The notes under the pieces: model-generated | The model's input: the letters and a program-made list of their open reading frames with translations, nothing else | Databases searched by the model: none | What the model was told of the DNA's origin: nothing | Part shown: positions 47,630 through 59,150 of the stretch, piece after piece | Numbering within the stretch: position 1 is the stretch's first letter | How the letters are laid out: each line of letters starts with the position of its first letter | From: Dioscorea cayenensis subsp. rotundata | Lineage: Eukaryota; Streptophyta; Magnoliopsida; Dioscoreales; Dioscoreaceae | Direction of reading: 5' to 3' | DNA: 64,000 bases | Assembly: GCF_009730915.1 (NCBI RefSeq) | Contig: NW_024086423.1 | Location: 107,525-171,524, forward strand | Position numbers and translations under genes: made by a program

Positions 47630-48380
47630 CGTGTGGAAGAACGACTCTGCCAAGACCACACCCGGGCCAATCTATTCGACTTGCTCGAGGGGAAGGAGAT
47701 GGTCACGCATCGATGTGATGGACGCATTCGTATGTATCTTGCAAAAAGACGATGAGCGTAGTGCCATATCGTTATAAGAGGCGCGCTCCATCACACGGCC
47801 ACTGGCCTTGTTCATGTCAAAGCAGGTGGCGACGACGCACGTGAATCCACGATGGCTATGATTGGAGATGCCGCGCAGAACTTGCATGAAGTGGACATCG
47901 TCATCCTCCCGATAATTATGAGTGGCCACTTCCATGTCGTCGTCCCTCGACAATGAAAAACAAGAATACAGTGCATTATTCTTCATGCCAAAGCGAAGAA
48001 TACGATAAAAACGCGCTAGAAATGGTAAGTGCTTTAATAATTTGTGTTTGTGTAATAGTGTTCGGTAAATAATCGGCGATTCTAATATGAACTTGTATAT
48101 CTCGACACTGGAACCTATTCGACCTCTGTATCGACATGGAGTTAGGGCGAGTCGGCGATCGCAAAGTACCCGCTTGTTCACGACAATCGAAGCCCCCACT
48201 GACGTAAAAAAAGGAAGTGTCGATCGCAGCTGTCTATGTCATGCGGTTTATCGAGCGATTACTCGCGGGTGAGAAGCTACGGGTACCGCAGACTGACGTC
48301 CCTTATCTGCGATTAAGGTATGTTTCCCGCATACTTAGGGAGGGGAGGGCAGCCGGCATCACAGCCAGAGGGGAGTCTTC
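47630..48380 (+). pseudogene. Ulp1-like (C48) protease remnant of the MULE
   Basis: Plus-strand frames show, in order, GKEMVT- and DVMDAFVCILQK-like residues (47690-47750), RPLALFMSKQ-like residues, a block with NLHEVDIVILPIIMSGHFHV (about 47880-47940, the catalytic-His region), VVVLDNEKQEYS (Asp region), then KKGSVD and VYVMRFIERLL around 48215-48260 at the catalytic-Cys site, and VPYLRLRYVSRILREG. At the Cys position the frame is shifted (GATCGCAGCTGTC), so the nucleophile is lost. Upstream and downstream frames differ. Distinct from the cellular ULP cluster at 0-18 kb. Confidence 0.65.
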
Positions 48381-49249
48381 GCAAGCGGGTTCTTAGTCAT
48401 TCTTTCTATATTTGTATACACGATTCTTTCTTTAATAATCCAGATTCATTGTTTAACATACACTTTCAGTGTTTAAGTATATAGTTCATTGTGTAAATAT
48501 CAATGTAATTGTTTAAACTCCGTTTTACTGTGTAAAACGAACCAGAGGGGAGTGTACGCAAGCGGGGTCATAGTCATTGTATAGGTGTAATAGTTTCAAA
48601 TGTAAACCAGTTTAAATTCAATTCATTTTTTCCGAAGAACATGACAAATTTTGTCAATGTAAATGTACATGTATCTAAATTCAATTAAATTCATTCTGTT
48701 TCGTTTTGAGGTTCTGTTCTTGTTGGATGATATTGTAGTCCGCAGGGTACATTATCGGGTAGGGTTCTGTTTCATTTTCATTTTCATTATCGGCTAATAT
48801 CAACATTCATTTTAACTGTATAATGATAACTTTTGCCCTTTAACTTTCGTTTTCTCTGTTTAAGTTTAGGTTTCTCTGTTTAAATTTAATATTTTCTGTT
48901 TAAAATATCCTTATTATTTAATAATATCAATGTAATTACAACAAAAAAATATACTTTAATATTTTTCTGCTTAAAAATATCCTTATTACTTAATGTAATG
49001 TTCCGATTTTTTTATGTGCGACGGGAGTGGAAACGCTGGGGAACCGAGCGTGTATTAGTGCAGCTGGGGAACCGCTAGCACCATCCCGTTAGTACATTTT
49101 AAGCGGATACAAATTTATTTTTAAACGATAAAAAAATAATCAGTTAAACAGTAGAATAAAAATATTTAAAAACGTAAAGAGATATATTTAAATATAAAGT
49201 TCAATATTTAAACAATAATAAGAAGTATATACACAATGCCTAGTGTCGA

Positions 49250-49700
49250 ATGATTCATTCCACGATCTGCGATCGTGACCGAAACGTGGCAATGGCTACA
49301 ACGCAACTTGCGGATCTCGGGACGCCACGACTCGATTCTCTTTCGCCTCAGGGACACCCGAGTTGCCTTCTCGTCACAGAGTGTCGCAAACGCAGTCGCG
49401 ATTTTTCATCCATCGACTCGTCATTGTCCGGTATGGGGAATATAGCTTCCTTATACGCCCATTTTTGAAGTCGAAGCTTCCTTCCACAGATCACCCCGTG
49501 TTTCTCGCTCTTCGAATTTGAAGTCAAAATTCCTTTTGATTGCAAAAATTCCTAAGTGCGTCTCCGAAATGTTCAACGCTTCAAAACATTGTCCAATATC
49601 CAACGACAACACTTCGACTTGATCGGATGAGGAAGGAAGGCATGCCACACCCTCGGGCTCGCCATGATGTGGAACGAAGCTGCCGCCAGATTCAAATTCT
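49250..49700 (-). pseudogene. MuDR-type transposase N-terminal remnant
   Basis: Read on the minus strand, FAIKRNFDFKFEERETRGDL is followed, one frame over, by GVICGRKLRLQKWAYKEAIF, then histidine- and serine-rich sequence. This resembles the N-terminal MuDR DNA-binding block of plant MULE transposases. No catalytic transposase domain was found in the element. Opposite orientation to the ULP-like gene. Confidence 0.5.
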
Positions 49701-50625
49701 CGCCAACACTTTAGTTTAAACGAACACGATCAATATTTAAACAGAGACACAAAATATTTAAACGATAAACATAAATCTTAAACGTTAAAACAAAAAAAGT
49801 TAAATAATAAGTTAATAAGTTAATCGGAGACAATAGTGTTTAAATGGAAACTTGATAAATGTAAACGATGACGTGGGATAATAAACAATAATTAACTTCT
49901 ACAACTATATAAACATAAACGAGAAGAAACTTACAACGAGAAGAACTCGCTTTTCGATGGGATACGATGCCACATCATCTGCTCCCAACAACAAGATCAA
50001 CAACGGAACATTTGAAGATGGAGCTGCACGTGACACATGCTACTGGAAGTCAACCTCGTTTTATATGAGACATACTGCTTTTATGTCCATCGAGTGTGAT
50101 AAACTTCACCCTCGACACGGAAATATTGAGACCCCATCGCTCACATATTTCGACTAACATCGATTCCCAAGAAGTCGGTGCAGTGAACATTAGCACTCGT
50201 CCCCTCCCCGTCAGTATCTAGCAATAGCACAAAAACTCTCCATAATTTAATCGGAAGAGCTAAAATTGAATACACCAAATGAGAAGAAGAAAAAGAAGAA
50301 GAAGAACAAGAACAAGAACAAGAACAAGAACAAGAAGAACAAGATATGAGCCTTCTAAACTTTGTTTGAGAAAAAGCAAGCATGAGGCAAAAAAAAAAAA
50401 AATTTGAAAAACTATGCATAAAGAAAGTTATGATTTTAGCCCTATTTTTTTCCCACCTTTTGCAAGGGCAAAAAAAGGAATTTCATATCGTGGACCCACT
50501 TCAACTTACCCGTAGGGGTTAAAAGGAATGTAAAAATATAACGGAGAGTCGTCCAGGGTGTGCAAAAGTTGGAGGGGGTTTTTGGGAAGTTTTGAAAATT
50601 ACGAGAGGTGAACAGTAATTTTCCC

Positions 50626-52120
50626 TTTAATATATGATGTCTACTATCTATAGTTTATTTATTTATTTATTTATTTATTCACGTTTTAGTTCACATGGAT
50701 GGGCGGCAAGAAGAGTGATGATTGACCCAAGGGTAGTCTAGCTAGTTTATGCCATCCCCTAATGTTTTCTATTGTGAAACAGTGAAAGGGAAAGTCTTTT
50801 AACAAGCAATTAAAAATAAAATAACATATTAAAAGAAACTGCATACAATAATAAGAGTAACATTTTAACTTGAGTAGTAGTGGGTTATAAATAAAATAAA
50901 ATTTAAAAAGTAACAAATATTATTTAAAAAATCAAAGGGGTTGACCAGTAATTTCACTATTTCCCTTTGAAGGCAAGTAGAAATCTATTAACATAATTTT
51001 ATATATTAACGGCCGCAAATTAGAAAAAGAAAGAAAAAAAAAAGTAGACAGAGAAATTAGTATGGAGAGAAAGTGAAGCATGATCATAAACAATACTCAA
51101 ATCATTATATAGGGTTCTGACCGAGGTGAAAGAGTGCTGGGTTTTTTATAAATTTTTGAGAAGAAAAAGAGTGTAATTGAAGTTGAATAGCTCAGATCAA
51201 CCATGCACTTTTGAAATTAATAGTTCGATAGTCAAATACTGTTGATGGTTATATGTGAACATTCATAGATAAAAAATCAATGAACATTCACAGATGATGT
51301 ACCTCATGTATATATTTACAACGCGCAAAGTGTATAATAAAAAATTTAAGGAAAGCATTACAAATTTTACAAGAAAATTATCTATGTACCAATAAAAATA
51401 TAAATAGAATAATGTATATCAACCAGGGTCCAAAACAAATAATTAAATTACATACATACATATACCAATTATTTAAAAATTTACAGTCCAATCAAAATTG
51501 TCCTAAACAACTCAATTTTCTCACCATTCTCATATCTTCCCCCTTTCTTTCTTTATGTTTTTCTGTACAATGTACCCTTAAAATTCATTTTCAGTCCTTG
51601 AAGTTTTATGTTTTGTGTACAAGTCACCCTTAAAATTCACTTTCAGTCCTTGAAGTTTAAAGGACCAAAGTTCAAGTTCTCTACTTTATGCCTCTAATCT
51701 CTTTCTCACCCTCTCTCTTCCCCTTTTTGAAGAGGGTAAAATTATCATTTCATACAATGACAATAATAATAATATTGATTTTGAGCATGTCTCTGCACAA
51801 ATCCAAGTAATTCTGGACATACACAAATCATCCTTATTAAATTTTATATACAGAAGAGGTATAATGCAATTTCTGTTATTTTGGGATTCCCAAATGCACC
51901 TTCTAATTATTTATTATTTATTATTTTATTTTTTTGGTTTTGGTCCAGAGTGAATATAAAATAGCAAAACAAACCTCAGTCAGTATTTGTTCTGTCATGT
52001 TAATTATTATTTGAATGTGGGCCCTACATGTATTCACTGCCACCTGCTTCTTTGTGCCTCCTTCACAAATCATCCCCTTCACCCACTCACTTTCCATTCT
52101 CTACCTCTCTACCCCCAAAA

Positions 52121-52167
<47 letters not shown>

Positions 52168-52540
52168 GACACAAAGCTCAACAGCAATCTACAATCCAAA
52201 GCTCCACCCTCCTGTTTGTCTGGTAATTTTTCCCATTTCCATGCATTTCAAGCACTTGTCATGTTTTTTTTCTACTGCTGAAAGTTCCAAGATTTGCTTT
52301 GCATCTGATTATTATCTGTGTATGTTTTTTATTGTGATTTTGTTGGGTATTTGCTTGATCTGGTTCTTGTTTTTGTTTTTAAAATGTTTTTGTAGTTTTT
52401 TTTTTGCTTTTGGATTTTTCTTGATCTGTCATGTCTCTGTTTCAAGTGGTTTTCATTGTTATGTTTGTGGATCTTGGTTTTGGGATTCTTGTGAAGTGGT
52501 TGTGCAAAATTGCACTGATGTTCTTCTTGGTTTTGGCAGA
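50626..52540. other. Intergenic region and promoter of the GUX-like gene
   Basis: Contains a (TTTA)n run at about 50653-50680 and a near-perfect direct repeat of CCTTAAAATTCA(T/C)TTTCAGTCCTTGAAGTTT at about 51570 and 51629. A (TAAA)n microsatellite lies at 52118-52167, followed by a leader-like stretch with a possible 5'-UTR intron ending TTTGGCAG at 52539. No other gene was seen. Confidence 0.5.
52118..52167. repeat. (AAAT)n microsatellite upstream of the GUX-like gene
   Basis: About twelve AAAT units in a row, some 400 bp before the start codon. Confidence 0.95.
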
Positions 52541-52548
52541 GGAGGAAG

Positions 52549-55339
52549 ATGAGAGGGCTAATGGGTGTGTCTGGTAGGCTTGTGGAAGCCAGGCATAGAT
52601 TAGCTGGAACAACTCAGTGAGTATTGTTTTTTTTTCAGCTTTCTTTTTGATTGCTTTTCTTTTGATGTGTTTGGTTTGCTGTAGTTCTTTTTATTTAGTA
52701 TTCTTCTACATGTCCTTTGCTCAATCTAGTGGTTATTTTTTGTTCAGCTTTCATTTGTGATTGAAGGAGAAGAGGTTGTTAAAAAAAATGGATTCTGTGG
52801 TTCCAATGTAATGTGAAATAGTCCTCATCTTCTTTGTTCTTGAGTTTCTAAAACTTTAGTTTGAAATTCTATTTCTGTGCATTCTGTCAATCTGCATTTC
52901 TATTGATTTTTCTGAGGATTTTACATTGGAATGTTTACTTAAATTTTGTTAGCTGTTTGAACATTGAAGCAACTCATAGTTGTCTGCTTGAATCAGTGTT
53001 GATGCAAGCAAAAGAAGATCGTTTAGGAGCGGTGATTTGAAAGAAACCGACAAGTCTATGGGCTCACCAGAAAGGAGTTCAAGCTGCAAGATTCATTCCT
53101 TAAAGCTTGTTCTAGGAATTATTATATTTGGCACCCTTCTGATGCTTTTTCACTGTCCAGCAGCTTATCATAGCGATAATTCAATGAATGTTGGTTCTCG
53201 GTAAAATCTTTGAGTTTTCCTCATTGTTTGCCCTTTTGGTTCTCATTAGTTGGAATATTAAGTTTTTGTCTCTTGTATGCAGGTCCAAGATTGTAGATGT
53301 TGGATGGATATGGGAGAGAACAACTCCTGATTCAAGATATGTTTCAGATTTAGATATTAATTGGGTTGATATTTCAAAAGTCATCCAGAAACTGGATGGT
53401 AGAAGAGGAAAACTAAAGATTGGCTTACTAAATTTCAATGTAACTGAGGTCAATTACTGGCAGCAACTGTTAACTCGGTCCGAATCTACTATTGTGCATT
53501 TAGACCATGCTAACAGCAGTCTTACATGGGAAGAATTATATCCTGAATGGATTGATGAGGAAGAGGAGTCTGAAGTGCCTACTTGTCCTCATCTTCCGAA
53601 GCCTAAGGTCCCCGGTAGGCCACAATTTGATCTCATTGCTGTTAAGCTTCCTTGTGACAAGTCAGGGAACTGGTCGAGGGATGTTGCTCGGTTACATCTG
53701 CAGCTTGCTACTGCTGAACTTGCCGCAGAATTTGTGAATGTTAAGCGCTCTGTTCATGTGCTACTTGTTACTGATTGTTTTCCGATCCCAAACCTCTTCA
53801 CATGCAAGGACCTTGTCAAGAGGGAAGGAAATGCTTGGCTATACAGGCCTGACACTGGAGTGTTAATGGAGAAGCTTAAGCTTCCAGTTGGATCATGCAA
53901 GCTCTCACTTCCTCTTAAAGCAGAAGGTCGGACTTCGAGCACTTTCTTTATTCTTCCTTAAAAATTTATGATCATGAAATAGGATATTTTGTAGCTGTAT
54001 GGTTTCCAAATCTTTTTCGTTGTATTTTTTCTGTGTTGCCATTTATCTAAAACCAAAACATTCAAAAGTGTTTAACTCTTAAATTTCTTTTAACACGATT
54101 CATCATTCATTCTTTGCTCCTCAGGTTAGATCTACTTACAATGGATATCTGTTCTGTTCATCATGATGAAATAAGCTCACTGTACTTTCTAGACAACCAA
54201 TGTTTGATAAATATTAGTTCTTGATTACAAGATGCATTGATGCAAAATGTTTCACGTACATTGCAATAACACAAGTTGATGATTTTTATCCTTTCATAAG
54301 TTCACTCATGCTTTTTATGCAAGCAGTGCGGCCATACTCTCAGAATGTATACAGAGAAGCTTATGCAACCATACTTCACTCGGCAAATGTGTATGTCTGT
54401 GGAGCCATTACTGCTGCGCAAAGTATTCGGCTATCTGGATCAAAAAGGGACCTTGTAATACTTGTGGATGAAACGATAAGTGAGCATCACAAAGAAGGCC
54501 TTGAAGCTGCAGGGTGGAAGATAAGGACAATCCAGAGGATCCGAAATCCAAAGGCAGAGCGAGACGCATACAATGAGTGGAACTACAGCAAGTTCCGACT
54601 CTGGCAGCTTACCGACTATGATAAGATCATATTCATCGATGCTGATCTTTTGATCTTGAGAAACATAGATTTCCTCTTCACCTTTCCAGAAATTACGGCA
54701 ACAGGCAACAATGGTACTCTATTCAACTCTGGCGTGATGGTCATTGAACCTTCCAATTGCACTTTCCATTTACTAATGGATCATATCAATGAGATCGAGT
54801 CTTACAACGGCGGTGATCAGGGTTACTTGAATGAGATTTTCACATGGTGGCATCGTATTCCCCGGCACATGAACTTTCTAAAGCATTTCTGGATGGGCGA
54901 TGAGCAAGAAATAAAAGATATGAAGACCAAGTTGTTTGGGTCAGAGCCACCGGTCCTCTATGTTCTTCACTACCTCGGCATCAAACCGTGGCTCTGCTAC
55001 CGGGACTACGATTGCAACTGGAATATCGACATCTTACAAGAGTTTGCAAGTGATGTTGCTCACGCAAGATGGTGGAAGGTGCACGACACAATGCCGGAAT
55101 ACTTGCAGAACTTTTGTCTTCTAAGATCGAAACAGAAAGCGCAGTTAGAGTGGGATCGAAGGCAAGCCAAGAAAGCAAACTACACAGACGGTCACTGGAA
55201 GCGCAACATAACCGATCCCCGGCTTTATACTTGTTTCGAAGAGTTCTGTTTCTGGGAGAGCATGTTATGGCATTGGGGTGATCCTAATTGGTCTGATAAT
55301 CAACCTACCAGTAGCACCCCAACTCTTCACCATTTGTGA
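52549..55339 (+). CDS. UDP-glucuronate:xylan alpha-glucuronosyltransferase (GUX-like, GT8)
   Basis: Four exons (52549-52616, 52997-53200, 53283-53926, 54324-55339) give 643 residues with phase intact. Residues about 58-75 (LKLVLGIIIFGTLLMLF) are a signal anchor of a type II Golgi protein. The lumenal part has VGWIWERTTPDSRYVSDLDI, PEWIDEEEESEVPTCP, and then the GT8 domain: REAYATILHSANVYVCGAIT, the metal-binding DAD at about 411-413 (FIDADLLILRN), NSGVMVIEP, GGDQGYLNE and HYLGIKPW. GUX enzymes add (methyl)glucuronic acid side chains to xylan during secondary-wall formation. Alternative 3' acceptors exist for exon 4; 54324 is the one that keeps frame. The ORF run at 54221 includes intron sequence. 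The gene converges on a pectin methylesterase. Confidence 0.94.
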
Positions 55340-55554
55340 ACTCCTGCTTTTTTCATACCCTGTAAAGTTGGAAAATTTTTAATGTTTCACCGGCACATTC
55401 TTTTCAATCAATAGCATATTTCTCTCATTTCTTATAATCCAAACATTTGAAAAAACTTTATAATATTTTTCTTTATACAAATGACCCGAGTACAATGAGG
55501 AATGCAAATTGCGCGCTCTCACCAGATGATATTGGTTTACGAGCTATTTTCAGT

Positions 55555-55810
55555 GCGGTTTCGGGTTTAAACTCCGCATTTTAAAGAGCAACTAAGATCT
55601 ATTCTCATTGCGGGGGTTTAAACCCCGATCATATTATATTCAGCGGGACTTAAACTTAAACTCCAAGTTTAAACTCCGATCATATATTCAGCGGGACTTA
55701 AACTTAAACTCCAACCACATTGCATTCAACGGTACTTAAACTTCGCATTTCAACACTGCATCAACTAACGGGACTCGAACTCCGCATTTCAACACTGTGT
55801 CAACTATTTT
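55555..55810. repeat. Degenerate tandem repeats between two convergent genes
   Basis: GATCATATATTCAGCGGGAC followed by TTAAACTTAAACTCCAA occurs twice in near-identical form, and CTCCGCATTTCAACACTG(C/T)(A/G)TCAAC occurs twice further on. The whole stretch is built from the word TTAAACTCCG. It lies in the 540-bp space between the stop codons of the GUX-like and PME genes. Confidence 0.75.
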
Positions 55811-55880
55811 TGCTGTTTGAATATGGCAAAGATTGGGAAAATATATATATAAAACAAACAAAAGGTTATTATATGATTAA

Positions 55881-57524
55881 TTAGTGAGCATTGAGAGAAG
55901 GAATCCATTCATCTCCTTGAATGAAGTTCTTCACTGAATAAGCGCCGACGTGCTCCGCCGGGATGGCGGTGCTCCATGAGACCCTCGCGGAGGAGTTCGC
56001 ACCCGGGCCTGAGCTCCCGAACTCGCCGTAGAACAGTGTGGCCAAAGCGAAGTCTCCTCTCCATGGTAACCATCCCTCTGGTTTCACGATCTTGGCTAGA
56101 AGACATTGGATGAACACCGTGCGTGCATACTCCTTCCATGGCCGGCCGAGATAGTTCCGGTGAGATCTTGGTTTTTTTTGGTATAATGCTGTGTAGTCAT
56201 CGGTCCCGTTCACTGTGCAGCCGAGGAAGACGAATCCCGTCGGTTGGGATGGGTCGGTGCGGCCTTGCGCGGTGACGGCGTTTGTCTCGCCCTTTTCCGG
56301 TGATCCGAGACGGGGGACTATGAGGATCAAGCAGTCTTGGAAGAGGGAAGCGGAGTTGCCGAAGATGAAGTCGATGGTGCCGGAGATGCGGCAGTTCTTG
56401 TAGAATTGGCGGAGGGATCGGGCGTAGAGGGTGTCTTGATGGCCGATGAACTCCACGGACTCGAGGATTGAGAGATCACTGTCGGAGCGGAACGCGACGG
56501 CTTGATGCGCGTCTACGCCGGCGGTGTTCTGGAATGTGAGATTCGCTGCCATGAATCCGCTGCCGTCGACGCCGACGGTGGCGGTGTCGTAGGTGGTGAC
56601 GCCGGTCGTCTTCTTGCCGACGCTGAGCGAGTTGGTTATCACCGTCTTGCCCATGCCGTCGCCGAGGAGAACCAGATTCGTCTTCTCGAATGGGATCCGA
56701 ACGAGTTCCTCGTAGATCCCCTCGGCGATGTGGATGACAAAGGGATCGGCACTGGTGTTCGGAGCGGCGGAGACAGCGGCCTGGACCGTTTGGTAGTCAC
56801 ACTGGGACGATTTGCAGACAGTGATGCTGGGTTTTAGGGTTCGGGGGATTCCACCAGAGGAGCGGAGGGAGATGGGGCTTTCGGTAGGAGAGGAGGATCC
56901 GTCTTCATAGCGTCCATTTCGCTCGGTTTGGGGCGGGGACCAATGGGAGACGTCGGTGCCGGAGAGGTAGAAGGCGGAGATGAGGGCTAAGGCGTTGCTG
57001 GTGAGGGAGGTGAGGTCGGAGAGGAAGGACATTGTTGAGGAGATCTGGTGGGAGGTGTTAACGTACTTGAGGGCGGACCAGCAGTCGTATTGGTAGAGCA
57101 GGGCTGCGCCGGCGAAGGCGCGGGAGCATGCGGGCTTTCGGGTGAGTGCGGAGGAGGCCTGTGAGAGGCGGATGGAGGAGAATGAGAGATGGGAAATGCA
57201 ATCACGGACGGCGGCGGAGTGGGATGGATCGGAGGAAGGCAAAGATCGGACCTTTGACTGCGCGGTGTCGAGGTTGTTGGAGGAGACGGAAATGGCGGAG
57301 AGGATGAGGTCCATTGAAGTCGGCGGAGAAGGGGGAAGAGTGGAGACACAGAGGGAAGGGAAGCGAGTGGCATTGCAGGCTCGGAGAAGGAGAGAGGATG
57401 GTGAGGAGGAGGAGGAGGGGAGAGGGAGGAGGAGAAGGATAGGGAGAAGGAGAGCGGCCATGGAGAGGATGAAGAGGGAGAAGAGAAGAGAGCGTGCGAT
57501 GAAAGGGAAGGGCTTTGGGCGCAT
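55881..57524 (-). CDS. Pectin methylesterase with PMEI pro-region
   Basis: One intronless frame of 547 residues. Residues 11-36 form a signal anchor (SLLFSLFILSMAALLLPILL). About 45-185 is the invertase/PME-inhibitor pro-domain with Cys50, 59, 109 and 148. About 232-545 is the PME catalytic domain: GIYEE at 269, QAVAFR with Gln341, QDTLY with Gln363 and Asp364, DFIFGNSA with Asp385, LGRPWKEYART with Arg461 and Trp463, and WLPW near 485. All catalytic residues are present. It de-esterifies cell-wall homogalacturonan after secretion. The processing motif before the catalytic domain is not the usual RRLL; IPRTL near 227 is the nearest. Unusually for this family there is no intron, and the gene is GC-rich compared with its surroundings. 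Confidence 0.95.
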   Translation of the reverse strand: MRPKPFPFIARSLLFSLFILSMAALLLPILLLLPLPSSSSSPSSLLLRACNATRFPSLCVSTLPPSPPTSMDLILSAISVSSNNLDTAQSKVRSLPSSDPSHSAAVRDCISHLSFSSIRLSQASSALTRKPACSRAFAGAALLYQYDCWSALKYVNTSHQISSTMSFLSDLTSLTSNALALISAFYLSGTDVSHWSPPQTERNGRYEDGSSSPTESPISLRSSGGIPRTLKPSITVCKSSQCDYQTVQAAVSAAPNTSADPFVIHIAEGIYEELVRIPFEKTNLVLLGDGMGKTVITNSLSVGKKTTGVTTYDTATVGVDGSGFMAANLTFQNTAGVDAHQAVAFRSDSDLSILESVEFIGHQDTLYARSLRQFYKNCRISGTIDFIFGNSASLFQDCLILIVPRLGSPEKGETNAVTAQGRTDPSQPTGFVFLGCTVNGTDDYTALYQKKPRSHRNYLGRPWKEYARTVFIQCLLAKIVKPEGWLPWRGDFALATLFYGEFGSSGPGANSSARVSWSTAIPAEHVGAYSVKNFIQGDEWIPSLNAH

Positions 57525-57665
57525 TTGTAGAGGTGGGGAGGTGCACGGGGAGCACTAAACGACGATGGTGAAGGATCACGGGTTGGGTTGGGGAGGGGGA
57601 TAGTGGGAGAAGAAGACGTGGCCATTCCCCGCCATTAATGGTTATAGTTTTTTTCAAAGAAGCAG

Positions 57666-57845
57666 GAGAGGTTTGGTGGTGTTTCATGCTTTGAGATTCG
57701 TTTTCATGTCTGGTGTTTCTGCTCAGGTTTGGTGGTGTCTCATGCTTTGAGATTCGTTTTCTTGTCTGGTGTTTCTGCAGATTGCTCAGGTTTGGTGGTG
57801 TCTCATGCTTTGAGATTCGTTTTCTTGTCCGGTGTTTCTGCAGAT
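57666..57845. repeat. Three tandem copies of a ~60-bp unit
   Basis: AGGTTTGGTGGTGT(T/C)TCATGC followed by TTTGAGATTCGTTTTC(A/T)TGT and CTGGTGTTTCTGC occurs three times (about 57668, 57726 and 57789). The second and third units include an extra CAGATTG. It lies 140-320 bp upstream of the PME start codon, so in its promoter or 5' UTR, and also upstream of the RimP-like gene on the other strand. Confidence 0.92.
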
Positions 57846-59150
57846 TGGTTCCTTATGTTGACTGTTTTTGTTTTTGATTTTTGCAGGGGATGATGGAGGA
57901 TGATGGGAGCATGGAGGATGACAATGGAGGTGAGCTTCTTTACGTTTGGTTCTAATATATGCTGGAAGTTTGTTTAAGCTGAACTACTACGTTGATGATT
58001 GTTTGTGAATTGCTTGAGTTTGTGTGAAGCTAAACAGCATAAACTAGATGATTAGAGTAAATGGTATTTAATGAGCATGCATTCTATTTAAGTCCGATTT
58101 TTTCTTGTGATCCTTGTAGTAAATGATGAACTTAGTTTGAGGTGACATGATTCTTCAATTGGAATTGGACACTTCACTAAACTAGGTCCTTTCCTTTCCT
58201 ATTGGTGATGATTAGTCTCTGAATTAGCATGTTGTGGAGTAAATGTCGTTCTTTTTTATTAGCCAATTATGGCTTAAGTTTTCCTAGGTGGATGACCCAC
58301 AAAGTGGGCTGAGTTAGTGTAAGCTTTACAAATGAACAGATCTTTTAATTTATTTTTTGTATATTAAAAAAATTTGAAGTTAAAAGCATTTATCTAATGG
58401 ATTAAATTTCTGCTACAGTATTATTTAGACCAATTATAACTGATTAATTATCAATTTGTCAACTATTTTCTGAAAAGCTGGATAAACCATACGATTAAAA
58501 ATAAAAAGAATAGAGATGACAACAAATCTTCCACTAAACGTGGAAACGATCGAACATAAATGGAGGAACAACGGGTCTCCTCCTAACCCGTAAGAAACAC
58601 AATAGTCTACTCCTCCCCACCGTGCCCCGGGTCAACCTCAAGCATGGGGGCGCCCCCTCGAGCGAGGTCCCCATAAACTCTAAGTTGCTACCGATAGAGG
58701 AGATGGAATCAGCAATCTTCTCTAACCCCAATGTGTTCTGCAGAGTATCAAGATAATAACATATGAAAGCGATCTTCATCGAAAGCAAAGAAGAGTGACT
58801 ATCACATTTAGTAGCAAGAGGACTATCACATTTTGTCAACTATTTTCTTGATATTTACTATTAATTATGGTGAAAAATTATCTTTCTTTATATACTAGAT
58901 TTTTTAATTATTGGTTTAAGTCATATTTTTAATTGAATACTTCGTTTTTTACCAAAAGTGTGTGATTTTTTTCTTTATTAAAAGGAAAAAAAAAAAAAAT
59001 CCTTGTTTGAACAAATGTTTCTTTGGTTCGTGTAATTTTTACAGCTACACACCTATCTTATTTATTTATTTATTTATTTAATTTGGGAGGGTTTTTTTCG
59101 CAAAGTTTTTCCTTAACATAGAAAAAAAGATCTCGTGTTCTTCTTCAGCC
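57846..59150. other. Intergenic region upstream of the RimP-like gene
   Basis: A short exon-like piece at about 57888-57930 (after TTTTTGCAG, reading MMEDDGSMEDDNG with a GT donor) could be an upstream leader exon. A GC-richer stretch at 58540-58700 gives a 101-codon minus-strand ORF that I do not recognise; its flanks share CTATCACATTT words. A (TTTA)n run lies at about 59058-59080. Confidence 0.35.

Larger units (their letters stand above)
44306..50625. mobile_element. Mutator-like element (6.3 kb) with ULP1-like cargo, degenerate
   Basis: The 9-bp direct repeat TTTAATATA lies at 44297-44305 and 50626-50634. The ends read GTGGAAATTGCCAAAAAAAC and, inverted from the right, GGGAAAATTACTGTTCACC, each followed by blocks containing AAAAACCCCC-like and CAACTTTTGC words, so the TIRs are long but diverged. 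Inside are a leader exon with splice donor (about 44570-44700), plus-strand remnants of a plant-mobile-domain-like protein and an Ulp1-like protease, and minus-strand remnants of a MuDR-type transposase. This is the layout of ULP-carrying MULEs (Kaonashi-type). Many frameshifts show it is dead. Confidence 0.82.

Noticed and set aside
45262-48199. Long minus-strand ORFs (131, 196, 148 and 175 codons) inside the MULE
   Set aside because: They run antisense to the mobile-domain, linker and protease remnants, have composition-driven sequences and show no domain.
57142-57687. Long overlapping ORFs (138, 161 and 212 codons) over the 5' part of the PME gene
   Set aside because: They are shadow frames of a GC-rich coding exon; only the 547-codon frame has PMEI and PME motifs.
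58534-58839. 101-codon minus-strand ORF
   Set aside because: No domain or splice context was recognised; left as intergenic.
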